A stretch of 33,046 nucleotides of DNA, taken from NCBI GenBank assembly GCA_003165935.1, contig PMXB01000149.1:1159-34204 (forward strand). The letters are read 5' to 3'. The notes under the pieces are model-generated. The model searched no databases and was not told the origin of the DNA. It saw only the letters and a list, made by a program, of their open reading frames with translations. Made by a program: the position numbers and the translations under genes. Source of the stretch: Acidobacteriaceae bacterium (GTDB taxonomy: Bacteria; Acidobacteriota; Terriglobia; Terriglobales; Acidobacteriaceae). Position 1 is the first letter of the stretch; each line of letters starts with the position of its first letter. Positions 18,197 to 28,233 of this stretch are shown here, in pieces.

Positions 18197-18514
18197 CTAG
18201 CGGTATTCGCCGATGAGCCGGTCGACGAGGGGCAGTAGCCTTTCGCCAGTGCGCGGCAGCACAAAGTCCTGAGCCTTTGCATCCCAATCGAGCTTGAAGC
18301 TGGTGGAGAGCGCAGAGATCCAGATCTGCTGAATTGGCGCGTTGGGGGTAATGACAAACTTGCCGGGCGGCTCTTCGAAGGATACGTTGAGCAAGCCGTT
18401 TTGGCCTTCGACCTCGAATCCCGCCTCGTCCGCCTCTTCGCGGGCAATGAGGTGTTTCAGCAGCGCGTCGAGTGCGACCTCGGCCAGCTTGCGAAATTCC
18501 ACTTCATCCATCAT
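18197..18514 (-). CDS. cyaY: Frataxin-like iron-sulfur protein
   Basis: FRKLAEVALDALLKHL, GLLNVSFEEPPGKFVITPNAPIQQIWIS, acidic N-terminal helix; frataxin/CyaY pattern. Confidence 0.82.
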   Translation of the reverse strand: MMDEVEFRKLAEVALDALLKHLIAREEADEAGFEVEGQNGLLNVSFEEPPGKFVITPNAPIQQIWISALSTSFKLDWDAKAQDFVLPRTGERLLPLVDRLIGEYR

Positions 18515-18665
18515 GGCCCCAGTGTAGCAAGGTTAGCGAAGCCGGGATCTCAGGGCAGGATGTGCTTTTGTGCATGGCCGGACTGTTGAGATTTCAGGCA
18601 TTGTTCAAGTCTCGGGCAAGTCTGCCGATAAGCCCTCATGAAAGGCCAGCAGTTTTTGAGCCATC

Positions 18666-18962
18666 ATGGGAATCACGCCGATCGGACCTCTCGCGATGCT
18701 GCCGCTCTCCCGAGGAACTGGGGTTGACGGCGAACCTGTGCCGATGGCCAGGGTAGAGCGGTCAGCTCGCACCGAGGACGAAACCTACTCTCCCACGAAG
18801 GAAGAGAGTGGTTTTCAATCGCAGGGAAGGGAATCGGGAAGTGAGGCTGGAGATTCCGAATTTGCAGCCGAGGTGCAGCCTGAGGATTGGGAGGACAGTG
18901 TGAAGGAGCCCTCATTTAGTTTTTCCGAAGCTTCCGCAGCGAAGATCAGCTTCTTTGCCTGA
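18666..18962 (+). CDS. Possible small hypothetical protein
   Basis: 98 aa ORF, Ser/Glu-rich with plausible composition; no domain recognised. Confidence 0.4.
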   Translation: MGITPIGPLAMLPLSRGTGVDGEPVPMARVERSARTEDETYSPTKEESGFQSQGRESGSEAGDSEFAAEVQPEDWEDSVKEPSFSFSEASAAKISFFA

Positions 18963-19337
18963 GTTAGGCTTCCGTCATCCGCCTCACTGTTTTTTCTTCC
19001 AAGACAGCAAGATGCGATCTTCGGTCGGTGGTTTGGCGTGTGGTTGGGGATCTGGATGCCTTACAGGTCGCATTGCCGCGGTGTATCCCCCAGCCCTGCT
19101 AAACTTTGCCTGCCCGGTTCGACCAAAGTCAGTGCGGCTCAACTGTGTGCCAGCGGTTTCAAGCCTCCCCACATGGGGAGCTAGTAGAACCGCCTTGATC
19201 CGCGCGGTCATTCCCGACTGGGTTTGAGCAAACTGCTCTGCAATCGCCAGGAGGCGGGATAGAATACTCTTGTTTGCCATCATATCGTTATCAGTGAGCA
19301 CCTTAGCAGCAACTCGCACCGATGTTCCGAGACCTTC

Positions 19338-21398
19338 ATGAGCGCCCCTGGACCCATAAAATCCGAGACGTCCTATCGGCCGGACATCGATGGAATTCGC
19401 GCAATAGCTATCCTGAGCGTCGTGCTCTATCACAGCGGTCTTCTGTACTTGCCCGGAGGATTCACCGGCGTCGACATCTTCTTTGTCATCTCAGGGTATT
19501 TGATTGGCGGTCATATATTTTCCGAATTGGAGTCGGGACGCTTCAGCTTTTTGCGGTTTTATTACCGCCGTGCAAAACGAATCCTCCCGGCCTACTACTT
19601 TGTTCTCGCATTCACGCTGATTGCCGGATGTTTCCTCCTCTCGCCGACCGAGTTGCGGGAGCTTGGGCGTTCGGCAATTGCGGCAACTCTGTCTGCCTCG
19701 AATCTGGTGTTTTGGCACTTTTCCGGGTATTTCGACACGAGGAGCGAATTCAATCCGCTGCTGATGACGTGGTCGCTCGGCGTTGAAGAGCAGTTCTATC
19801 TTGTGGTGCCATTGTGCATGTTACTGCTCACGCGGCTGCGCCGGAACTGGCTTTGGCCTGCGATTATCGCCGGTTGCATCCTGTCGTTTGTGCTCGCAGT
19901 TCGCGCACTGCCTCACTATCCAACCTTGGTCTTCTATATGCTTCCACCGCGAGCATGGGAACTTGGCGCGGGTGTGGCACTGGCTGTGGCAGAATTCAAT
20001 CGCAAGCCAACTTCGTTGCGAGCTTCCGCTGCCCAGGTTGCAGGGTTCGCCGGCCTCGCGATGATCGTCGTGCCAACGCTGATGTTGAATACGAGGACGC
20101 CTTTCCCTGGGTGGGCTGCTTTACCCTCCGTCCTTGGCACAGCCCTGGTGATTGGCGCGCCGGCCAGCTGGGTCAACCGCCGCATCCTCTCGCTGCCGCC
20201 ACTGGTTTTCGTGGGAAGAGTCTCCTACTCCTTTTATCTTTGGCATTGGCCAATTCTGGCTTATCTACGAATCGCTAATGGAAACACCGTCCCTTGGATC
20301 GCTTCGTTCCTGGCTGTCGTGACGGCATTTGCGCTGGCGGTTCTTTCCTTCTACTTCATTGAGCAGCCCTGCCGCCGATCGAAGAGGTTGCCGAGTCCAC
20401 TCCTGGTCCGTTACGCAATCCTGAGTGCCGCGATGCTGCTGGTGTGTTCCGGGATCTGGGTCGCGGGCGAGTTCCCTCCGCAGAATTCCGTTGTGGCGCG
20501 GGAAGACCTCGCTGCCTATTTGCCGAGCCTCGACCCTTGCCTGGTTGGCCATGACAAACTCCCCACTTCGTCAAGTTGTTACGACCCAGGCGGCATGGCC
20601 CCGAAGGTCGCTCTCTGGGGCGACAGTCACGCCGCAGCATTGGCGCCAGCCATGCGCGGCCTCGCTCAAGCGCAGGGTTTTGGCTTCGTCCAGATCGGCA
20701 AGACAACCTGTCTCCCCATGGTGGGCGCGGCAATCTTCATTCCTCCCGCTCACCTGAGCGCGGGAGAGTGTCTCAAGTTCAACCGGGGCGCCCTGGACAT
20801 GATCGTTTCCGATCATCAGATTCGAATCGTGATTCTAACCGGGGTTTGGCGTGACACGGGGAATCACTCTAGGTGGGTGACGGAAGAGACCGGCGATGAG
20901 CCGGTTAATCTGACACCCGACTTGGCACGGATCGCGTTTCAACGGTCGTTGAGAGACACAATTCAGCATCTGGAGTCCGCAGGAAAGAAGGTCGTCGTAG
21001 TCGATGATGTCCCAGGTATTCCATTCGATCCGTTGATGCGGTTTAGGACTGAGCACATACCTGCACGGAACTGGCTTGCGGGTCTGTTGGGATCTCCCGA
21101 TGCGGGCAGTCCTGGGCTTCGCCCGACAGAGAGCTTCGTTCCGAATGAATTGGCGAACACGGAACTGGATCTTGCGCTGACGGGGGTGCCCGACATCATG
21201 CGGTTCGATCCCTCGACGAGACTTTGTAGCGACGGCCATCGATGCATCTATCAGGAAGGCGATCACTTGCTCTATTGGGATGAATCGCATTTAACCGCTG
21301 TTGGCTCTTCTTCTGCGCTTCGGGGATTCCACTTTCCATCACTGCCGGCTGCCGCGAAGGAATCACCCGAGCCCGCTGGTGGGCAAATTCACAAATAG
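19338..21398 (+). CDS. OafA/YrhL-type acyltransferase with C-terminal SGNH-like domain
   Basis: YRPDIDGIRAIAILSVVLYHSG, GGFTGVDIFFVISGYLI, FYYRRAKRILPAYY, WSLGVEEQFYLVVP; C-terminal LWGDSHAAALAP. Confidence 0.92.
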   Translation: MSAPGPIKSETSYRPDIDGIRAIAILSVVLYHSGLLYLPGGFTGVDIFFVISGYLIGGHIFSELESGRFSFLRFYYRRAKRILPAYYFVLAFTLIAGCFLLSPTELRELGRSAIAATLSASNLVFWHFSGYFDTRSEFNPLLMTWSLGVEEQFYLVVPLCMLLLTRLRRNWLWPAIIAGCILSFVLAVRALPHYPTLVFYMLPPRAWELGAGVALAVAEFNRKPTSLRASAAQVAGFAGLAMIVVPTLMLNTRTPFPGWAALPSVLGTALVIGAPASWVNRRILSLPPLVFVGRVSYSFYLWHWPILAYLRIANGNTVPWIASFLAVVTAFALAVLSFYFIEQPCRRSKRLPSPLLVRYAILSAAMLLVCSGIWVAGEFPPQNSVVAREDLAAYLPSLDPCLVGHDKLPTSSSCYDPGGMAPKVALWGDSHAAALAPAMRGLAQAQGFGFVQIGKTTCLPMVGAAIFIPPAHLSAGECLKFNRGALDMIVSDHQIRIVILTGVWRDTGNHSRWVTEETGDEPVNLTPDLARIAFQRSLRDTIQHLESAGKKVVVVDDVPGIPFDPLMRFRTEHIPARNWLAGLLGSPDAGSPGLRPTESFVPNELANTELDLALTGVPDIMRFDPSTRLCSDGHRCIYQEGDHLLYWDESHLTAVGSSSALRGFHFPSLPAAAKESPEPAGGQIHK

Positions 21399-21485
21399 GC
21401 CCCGGGGGGAGTGTCAAGAACCGGGCGCGACGGAATCGGCTGCGGGGACTAGCACTTCTATCCGGGGTAGGATTAAAATGCTTGC

Positions 21486-22289
21486 TTGGAGAAAACAATG
21501 AAAACGTCTTCACTGCTGCGTTCGTTCTTTGCCTTCCGCACTGTACGGCTTGCTGCACTTCTGCTGGCCGGGCTCGCCTCCACCTCGCTCGTTTTTGCCG
21601 CACCCATTCACGACGCGGCAATCAAGGGCGACGTCAAGAAGATTGCCGCAATTCTCGCCGCAGATCCCACCCAGCTCAATGCCAAGGATAAGCTCGGCAA
21701 CACGCCGCTGCACTACGCTGCGTTCCATGGCCAACTTGCTGCGGTGAAGGCGCTGATCGACGCCGGCGCGGACGTAAAGGCCAAGAACAACTACGGTCCC
21801 TTCCAACCTGGCGAACTGGGCGGCGCTCTCGGCCAGGGGGCTACCACTCATCAGGATCCGGTCTGGCTGTTGCAGAGTCACGGCGTAGACACCGCAGACA
21901 TGCAGAACGGATACACGCCCCTCGACCTCGCCCTGTTTGCTAGCAGGCACAAGGAAATTGTTGACCTCCTTCTGGCCAAGGGCGCTGACGTGAATGCCCG
22001 GGCTTCGAGCGGAGCGACGCCCCTGTTCTGGGCCGTGATGCGGGACCAAAAGGACGACGTGCTTACGTTGCTTGCCAAGGGCGCCAATGTGAACCTTACC
22101 GATGCCTGGGGCGACACGATCCTCGACTTAGCAATTCGCGCGCAATTTACGACGTTGATCCCTATTCTTGTTGAACACGGCGCGGATGTGAACGCACAGG
22201 ACCAGAGCACAAACCGCCCCATCAACTACGCGCAAGGCATGGACGACAGCAAGTGGGTGAAGTACCTGAAGGACCACGGAGCCCACTAG
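21486..22289 (+). CDS. Exported ankyrin-repeat protein
   Basis: Signal peptide followed by repeats such as GNTPLHYAAFHGQLAAVKALIDAGADVKAKN and KEIVDLLLAKGADVNARASSGATPLFWAV. Confidence 0.9.
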   Translation: MEKTMKTSSLLRSFFAFRTVRLAALLLAGLASTSLVFAAPIHDAAIKGDVKKIAAILAADPTQLNAKDKLGNTPLHYAAFHGQLAAVKALIDAGADVKAKNNYGPFQPGELGGALGQGATTHQDPVWLLQSHGVDTADMQNGYTPLDLALFASRHKEIVDLLLAKGADVNARASSGATPLFWAVMRDQKDDVLTLLAKGANVNLTDAWGDTILDLAIRAQFTTLIPILVEHGADVNAQDQSTNRPINYAQGMDDSKWVKYLKDHGAH

Positions 22290-22324
22290 TCGGCGAACGT
22301 TTTCGCATGCTTTCTGAAGCAATC

Positions 22325-22360
22325 AACGGCGCGGCCCAGGAGTCCTCTGGCCGCGCCGTT
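22325..22360. terminator. Strong hairpin downstream of the ankyrin gene (terminator candidate without a T-tract)
   Basis: AACGGCGCGGCC / GGCCGCGCCGTT, 12 bp perfect stem, 12-nt loop. Confidence 0.55.
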
Positions 22361-22534
22361 GGCGTTTGTGGCTGGCGGTGCCTGACGGTGGCTATCACCA
22401 GGTCCAAGATGGCTCTTAAGTGCCATTTACGGTACTCAGCGGCAGACGTACCCTCATCGGAGTGCAATCGGCCCGTATTCAAGCGTGACTTTGCCCTTTG
22501 AGGCCTCCCGATCCTTTTTTTATTCTTCCAATTC

Positions 22535-22804
22535 GTGCTGGTTGTCTCCATTGGCGCCTATCTAGCGGCGGTACGCACAGCCCTTTACCGACGCATGCGC
22601 TGTTCATGGCAGCAACTGGTTAGTCAGATCGATACAGGTTCGGGGCGCCGAGCTGCCTTCCGGAATGCAGGCGTTCTGCTAAAGATGATCGACTACGCGT
22701 GTCAGGGAGATAGGCCCATCGATTCCGCCCTTGCCGAGACGCTGCGCGCAGAAGCCCACCGGATTCGTCTGGGAGCTGTTTGGGCGCCAGCCCCCTGGGC
22801 CTGA
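22535..22804 (+). CDS. Possible small hypothetical protein
   Basis: 89 aa ORF with protein-like composition and N-terminal hydrophobic stretch; no family recognised. Confidence 0.35.
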   Translation: MLVVSIGAYLAAVRTALYRRMRCSWQQLVSQIDTGSGRRAAFRNAGVLLKMIDYACQGDRPIDSALAETLRAEAHRIRLGAVWAPAPWA

Positions 22805-22930
22805 GCAACCACTTCTTGGCCAGAGCTTGTCCAAATCAGATTTCAACTCATTGAATTCAGACTTCTTACCAGGAATTCACAGGATTCCTGCACTTTGGGG
22901 CTTGCGCATGTTCTGTAACCGGAGTAATTT

Positions 22931-22944
22931 ACTAACCAGTTAGT
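22931..22944. promoter_or_regulatory. Palindromic TetR-type operator candidate
   Basis: ACTAAC-CA-GTTAGT immediately upstream of the TetR gene. Confidence 0.7.
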
Positions 22945-22952
22945 TAATTACT

Positions 22953-23702
22953 GTGCACTCCACCGCTCCAAGCCGAACCCAATCTGATCGCTCGGATCTT
23001 TCGCGCCAGCGGATCCTTGATGCCGCGTTGCTTGAGTTCAGCGCAGAAGGGCTGGCCGGAGCGCGAACTGACCGCATCGCTGCTGCGGCAGGAGTGAACA
23101 AGGCGCTGATTTATTACTACTTCGAGAGCAAGGAAAACCTCTACAACGCGACGCTTGAGATGATTGCCTCGCGGGTCAGAGACAGCACAATGGCCGTGTT
23201 TTTGCGCTCGGCGACTGCCGGTGAACGCATTCTCCGTTTCGCTCTGAACCACTTTGACCGGATTCTCAGTCAGCGCGACTTTCAGAACCTGATGCAGCAG
23301 GAGATGATCCGGGTCCACAAGGGCGAAAGCGGCGCGGTCCCGCTGTTGATACAGCGCGTCTTCGCTCCGACGCATGCGATGTTTCAGTCTTTGGTGCGCG
23401 AGGGCATAGCTTCGGGTGAACTCATCGAAGCCGACTGGTTTCAATTTCCGCTGGTTGCGCTGGGCGCCAACGTCTTTTACTTCCTCGCTGCGCCCATTTG
23501 GGGATCGATTATGCCCTTCGACCCCTTTTCTCCTGCGGTAATCGCGGAGCGCCGTTTTGCCCTGGTTCGCTTTCTTGGCCAGGCTCTTTTTTTAGATCGT
23601 CAGCACGGTGCGCGTTTGGCCGAACAGATTCTGGCCGACACACCGATGCCCGAAATCGCACAGGATCGTTTCCTGCACGGGAGGAAGAATGAACGCACGT
23701 AA
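22953..23702 (+). CDS. TetR/AcrR family transcriptional regulator (GTG start)
   Basis: RILDAALLEFSAEGLAGARTDRIAAAAGVNKALIYYYFESKENLY helix-turn-helix. Confidence 0.9.
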   Translation: MHSTAPSRTQSDRSDLSRQRILDAALLEFSAEGLAGARTDRIAAAAGVNKALIYYYFESKENLYNATLEMIASRVRDSTMAVFLRSATAGERILRFALNHFDRILSQRDFQNLMQQEMIRVHKGESGAVPLLIQRVFAPTHAMFQSLVREGIASGELIEADWFQFPLVALGANVFYFLAAPIWGSIMPFDPFSPAVIAERRFALVRFLGQALFLDRQHGARLAEQILADTPMPEIAQDRFLHGRKNERT

Positions 23703-24759
23703 CAGGGTCTTCATGATCCTTGGATTGCTTACGATTGGATCGCTTATCTGGTACTTCGTTACGGTTCGGCCGACCGGTGACATGCAACTTATCGGCACCG
23801 TCGACGCGAACGAAGTGATCGTAAGCGCGAAGATTCCCGGCCGTATCCAGAGCCTGCTGGTGGACGAGGGGCAGGACGTGAAGGCGGGCCAACTGATCGC
23901 GGTGATTGAGAGCGAGGATTTGCAGGCTGCACGTAAGGCCGCCGAGGCAACGGCCGCGAGCCAAACGTCGCGTCTGAGTGAGACCGTGGCAACCGAGCGC
24001 CAGACCGTAGGCGAAACCACCAGCGCGACCGTGAATGCAGAAGCGCAGGTGAACTCGGCGAAGGCTGTGCTGGCGCAGGCGCAGGCGAACTACATGCACC
24101 AGCAGGCCGATACCAGCCGCACGGTGGCCCTGGCGCAGCAGGGCATCATGAGCACGCAGGCGCGCGATGAAGCGGTGACCAGCCTGGAGGCAGACAAAGC
24201 CGCCGTTGACACAGCCAAAGCCAACGTGGCCGCTGCGGAGGCCGCTCTGCGGCAAGCCCGGGCCCATGAGTTGTTGAACACCGTCGCGCAACGCACCGTA
24301 ACCGAGACTCGCGACACGGCTGAGAGCGCGCGCGCGCTGGCGGAACAGGCCAAAGTGCAGGTTGGGTACTCACAGGTTTACGCGCCAGTCTCAGGAAAGG
24401 TGAATGTGCGTGTTGCGCGGCAGGGTGAGGTGGTAACCATGGGCGCGGCCATCGTGACGATCATGGATCTGACGCAGACATGGGTCTATGCGCCTCTGCC
24501 GGAGACGCAGGCGGGGGCGGTGCAGGTTGGGGATACGCTGCGCGTTGTGATGCCCGGCGGCGCGAGCGAGACGATCACCGGCAAAGTAATCAACAAGGCG
24601 GCCGAAGCGGATTTTGCGACTCAGCGCGATGTTTCAAGCCGCAAGCGGGACATCAAGACGATCCAGCTCAAATTGTTGATCGAAAATCCGGGCGAGCGCT
24701 GGGTGCCTGGCATGACGGCTGAGGTTTACATTCCCAAAGACAAGCTGGTGAAGCAATGA
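23689..24759 (+). CDS. HlyD-family periplasmic adaptor subunit
   Basis: GTVDANEVIVSAKIPGRIQSLLVDEGQDVKAGQLIAVIES lipoyl-like domain, coiled coil, VYAPVSGKVNVRVARQGEVV. Confidence 0.9.
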   Translation: MNARNRVFMILGLLTIGSLIWYFVTVRPTGDMQLIGTVDANEVIVSAKIPGRIQSLLVDEGQDVKAGQLIAVIESEDLQAARKAAEATAASQTSRLSETVATERQTVGETTSATVNAEAQVNSAKAVLAQAQANYMHQQADTSRTVALAQQGIMSTQARDEAVTSLEADKAAVDTAKANVAAAEAALRQARAHELLNTVAQRTVTETRDTAESARALAEQAKVQVGYSQVYAPVSGKVNVRVARQGEVVTMGAAIVTIMDLTQTWVYAPLPETQAGAVQVGDTLRVVMPGGASETITGKVINKAAEADFATQRDVSSRKRDIKTIQLKLLIENPGERWVPGMTAEVYIPKDKLVKQ

Positions 24760-25826
24760 CAGCCGCCACTCCAACGGAGATACAGTCCAAACCTTCGATC
24801 AAGCCGCCGGGCGAGTTGCCTCCGCCCACTGCGGGCGCGGCCATCGAGGTGCAGAACATCGTCAAGGTTTATGGCTCGTTCATGGCAGTGAAGGATGTTA
24901 GCTTTTCGGTGAAGGAAGGCGAGATATTCGGCCTTCTCGGGCCGAATGGCGCAGGCAAGAGCACGCTGATCCGCATGATGACCACGCTTATTCCTGTGAC
25001 GGGCGGGCGCGCGCTGGTGGCCGGCCACGATGTGACCAAGGACTCCGATGCAGTGCGCAGGGTGATTGGCGTGATTCCGCAGGCGCTGACCAGCGACCCA
25101 GATCTCACGGTAGAGGAGAACCTTTCGATCTACGCCAAGCTCTACGGAGTGCCGCGCGCTGAACGGATTCACAACATCAATGAAGTTCTGGAGGCGGTTG
25201 ATCTGCTCAAGTGGCGCGATGCGCCGGTGAAGACGCTTTCGGGCGGCATGAGGCGGCGTGTCGAAATCGCCCGCGGCCTGGTGCACAATCCGCACATTTT
25301 CTTCCTCGACGAGCCGACGACGGGTCTCGATCCGGTCTCGCGAATTGCTGTTTGGGAGATGCTGGACAAAGTACGCAAAGCACGCAAGCTGACGATCCTG
25401 ATTACGACTCACTACATGGAAGAGGCGGACAAGCTCTGCGACCGGATCGCCATCGTGGATCACGGCACGCTGGTAGCCCTGGGCACGCCGATCGAGCTGA
25501 AGCGTGGCGTTCCCGGAGCGAACGTGGTTGAGGTGCATTTCGACCGCGAAACTGAAGAGTGGCAGTCGCGTTTGGAAAAGCTGGACGGAGTTACGAGTGT
25601 GCAGGGGCAGTCGGCGGGCTTTTATCGCGTGCTCACTTCTTCCGGTTCGAAGACCACGATGCAGCTTGTGGAGCTTGCCGCTTCGCTTGGCGAGACGGTC
25701 ACATCGCTTAGCGTTCAGAACACGTCGCTCGACGACGTGTTTGTTCACTACACCGGTCGCCAGCTTCGCGATGAAACCGTCAAGCCCATCTTTACCATGC
25801 CGCCACGCCCGGGGATGCAGCCATGA
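24756..25826 (+). CDS. ABC transporter ATP-binding protein
   Basis: GLLGPNGAGKSTLIRMM (Walker A), LSGGMRRRVEIARGL, IFFLDEPTTGLDP; ATGA overlap with upstream gene. Confidence 0.93.
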   Translation: MTAATPTEIQSKPSIKPPGELPPPTAGAAIEVQNIVKVYGSFMAVKDVSFSVKEGEIFGLLGPNGAGKSTLIRMMTTLIPVTGGRALVAGHDVTKDSDAVRRVIGVIPQALTSDPDLTVEENLSIYAKLYGVPRAERIHNINEVLEAVDLLKWRDAPVKTLSGGMRRRVEIARGLVHNPHIFFLDEPTTGLDPVSRIAVWEMLDKVRKARKLTILITTHYMEEADKLCDRIAIVDHGTLVALGTPIELKRGVPGANVVEVHFDRETEEWQSRLEKLDGVTSVQGQSAGFYRVLTSSGSKTTMQLVELAASLGETVTSLSVQNTSLDDVFVHYTGRQLRDETVKPIFTMPPRPGMQP

Positions 25827-26935
25827 ACAGAATGTTTGCGATTATCGAACGCGAGATGCGAAAGTTCTTTCGCTCGCCCACGCTGATGATCATGTCGCTG
25901 ATGATGCCTATTCTGCAGCTTGTCATTATGGGCAATGCATTCGGTGGCAAGATTGTCGGATGCCATGTGGCCATCATTGACTACGATCGTGGGCCGCAGG
26001 CGGTGAAGCTGCGCGAGGCATTTGACGCCGTTGCCGCGAACATCAAGACCTTCACTACTGTTGAGTACACATCGGAGGTGCAGGCTCGCGAAGACGTTCG
26101 CACCGGCAAGATTGATGCGGCAGTCATTATCCCCGCGCAGTACTCACGCCGCGTCTATGGGCAGGACGCACCCAATGTGGGCCTGGTCGTGGACAACTCC
26201 GACCAGTTCACTTCAGGCTCGCTTGAGGCTGAGATGCAACTCGTGATTGACGCGGTCACTGCTCCAGCGATCCAGCCCCGGTTGGCCAATTCCGTCGCGC
26301 TGGAGATCGTCGAGCTCTACCCCTATGTCAACTACCTGAAGTTCCTGCTGCCCGCTACGGTCGCCATGGCGATGTACATCTCCGTGATGATCGGGGGCGG
26401 GATGCTCTATATCGACGACAAGGCGCGAGGCGTTCACGAAGGCTACCTGGTTACACCGATCACCAAGATCGAACTTGTATTCGGCATGAACATAGCCGGA
26501 GCAATGAAGGCGACGCTCGCCGGCATCTGCCTGACTGTAATTGGCTCATTCATGGCGGGACTCGGGGTTGTCTTCAATCCAATGGCCGACTTTGAGCTGC
26601 TGCTGCTGATTCTTGCCACGTCGATTGCATTCAACGGAATGATGTTCCTGCTGATGGTGCGCGTGAACGACCCGCTGGTTCCGCGCGCTATGTTCGGGGT
26701 GCTCAACGTGCTGCTGTTTTATCCTTCGGGCGCGATGTATCCGATTGCGGCATTTCCGAAGTGGCTGCAGGCCATGGCAGTGGTCGACCCGTTCACTTAC
26801 GCAATCCATGGATTCAAGGCCATCCTTCTGAAAGACGGCGGCATGACAGCCATCAGGGGAGACCTGCTGTTTCTGTTTGCTTTTGGCATCGGCACGCTTC
26901 TGGTGGCGACGCCGCTGTTCAAGCGGACGCTGTAG
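25823..26935 (+). CDS. ABC-2 type transporter permease
   Basis: N-terminal IIEREMRKFFRSPTLMIMSLMMPILQLVIMGNAFGG; C-terminal membrane segments; ATGA overlap with the ATPase gene. Confidence 0.9.
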   Translation: MNRMFAIIEREMRKFFRSPTLMIMSLMMPILQLVIMGNAFGGKIVGCHVAIIDYDRGPQAVKLREAFDAVAANIKTFTTVEYTSEVQAREDVRTGKIDAAVIIPAQYSRRVYGQDAPNVGLVVDNSDQFTSGSLEAEMQLVIDAVTAPAIQPRLANSVALEIVELYPYVNYLKFLLPATVAMAMYISVMIGGGMLYIDDKARGVHEGYLVTPITKIELVFGMNIAGAMKATLAGICLTVIGSFMAGLGVVFNPMADFELLLLILATSIAFNGMMFLLMVRVNDPLVPRAMFGVLNVLLFYPSGAMYPIAAFPKWLQAMAVVDPFTYAIHGFKAILLKDGGMTAIRGDLLFLFAFGIGTLLVATPLFKRTL

Positions 26936-27135
26936 ATCGAGTGGGGCAACAGCCGGCACCAGCAGGGTTGGGCAGATCGATTCAATAGGCTTCCGGCAGG
27001 CAACACACGCACTCCGGAAAGCAAAGAGGCGGCCCATTCCTTGTGGGAGGGTGGGGCGCCTCGGCGCGTCTGCGGCAAGTGCAGTGATGGACTCTTGCCC
27101 CTCGAATTCAGTGGCGTCCGTTCAGGGCGGGATAT

Positions 27136-27555
27136 TCAGGCAGCCTTCTCAAAGTGCTGATTGACCACGTGGATTTTGCCGCTGCAGGCATGGCAGCCGA
27201 AGTCCTTTGAGTTGGCAACCGTGTTGACTGAACTGCCGCACCAAGGGCACTTTCCGCGCAGCGCTCCGAAGCCGATGAGCGGCCCCAGAAGCGGGGCGAG
27301 TACGCCGGCAAGGATCATGGGAATACCGGCAATCGCGCCTAAGCCGGTGAGGCACAGCATGGTGCCCACGATAATCAGGATGGGCGTGGCGATGACCCCG
27401 AGGAAGAGCCCGCCATAAGTTCCTTGTATTGGCGCCCTCTCGCTTTCGAGGTGCTGCGGCTTTTCCGTTTCATGGTCCTGGCGTGCCCCACACTCGGCGC
27501 AAAACTTCCAGTTCATGCCAAGCTGCACGCCGCAGTTTGAACATTGCGTGCTCAT
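27136..27555 (-). CDS. Zinc-ribbon membrane-associated protein
   Basis: CSNCGVQLGMNWKFCAECG and CPWCGSSVNTVANSKDFGCHAC zinc ribbons flanking hydrophobic segments. Confidence 0.75.
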   Translation of the reverse strand: MSTQCSNCGVQLGMNWKFCAECGARQDHETEKPQHLESERAPIQGTYGGLFLGVIATPILIIVGTMLCLTGLGAIAGIPMILAGVLAPLLGPLIGFGALRGKCPWCGSSVNTVANSKDFGCHACSGKIHVVNQHFEKAA

Positions 27556-27822
27556 CTTCTGGCCCCTCCCTCAAGCGGCACGAATCCTACCACCTGGGAA
27601 CAGGCAAAACTGTGCGGCAGATCACGTTTTTATAGGCGGTTGGACGGGGCTGATAGACAAAACCGGGCGAGTCAGCGGCCGAGACGCTGCCAGCATTCCA
27701 GCCATTTTTCGTTGCTGAAGCAGGTTCTTCAGGGTGGTTTCAGATTCCCATTGACAGTGCCATCGAGTAGTCTAAGAATGAGCAGCCCACGCGGCGGCCA
27801 CAATCCCAATAAGGAGTCCCCC

Positions 27823-28158
27823 ATGGCAGAAAAGGAAGGCACGCTCAAGAAGGACGCAACCGTGAAGACGGCGGCGCCCAAGGCCGCAAAGGCGAAAGCT
27901 GAGACGGTAACGGAAGCCAAGCCGAAAGGCGCGGCAAAGCCGCGCAAAAGCGCAGCGCCCAAGAAGGAGCTGGCTAGCGTAACCCCAATTGATATCAACC
28001 GTGAAACCGCGAAAGTGACGGTTTCACCAACCCGCGTCTCGACTGAACAAATCGCAAGACTTGCGCACCAGTATTGGCTGGAGCGGGGTTGCCAGCATGG
28101 TCATGATGCTGAAGACTGGTTCCGAGCCGAGCAGGAGCTGCGCAGCAAAGCTTCGTAG
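27823..28158 (+). CDS. DUF2934-type protein with Lys/Ala-rich N terminus
   Basis: IARLAHQYWLERGCQHGHDAEDWFRAEQELR is the DUF2934 pattern; AAGGAG ribosome-binding site before ATG 27823. Confidence 0.82.
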   Translation: MAEKEGTLKKDATVKTAAPKAAKAKAETVTEAKPKGAAKPRKSAAPKKELASVTPIDINRETAKVTVSPTRVSTEQIARLAHQYWLERGCQHGHDAEDWFRAEQELRSKAS

Positions 28159-28233
28159 GGGGCGCTGCACGGTCTGGCGTGGTCTGCCCTCCAACTAACC
28201 GGCCTCTGCGATACCATTTCGTCTGAGGCCGGT

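Noticed and set aside
18984-19433. 149 aa minus-strand ORF
   Set aside because: Overlaps the start of the acyltransferase gene in antisense and has no recognisable family; not supported enough to call.
24726-25748. 340 aa minus-strand ORF
   Set aside because: Antisense to the ABC ATPase gene, which has unambiguous Walker and signature motifs.
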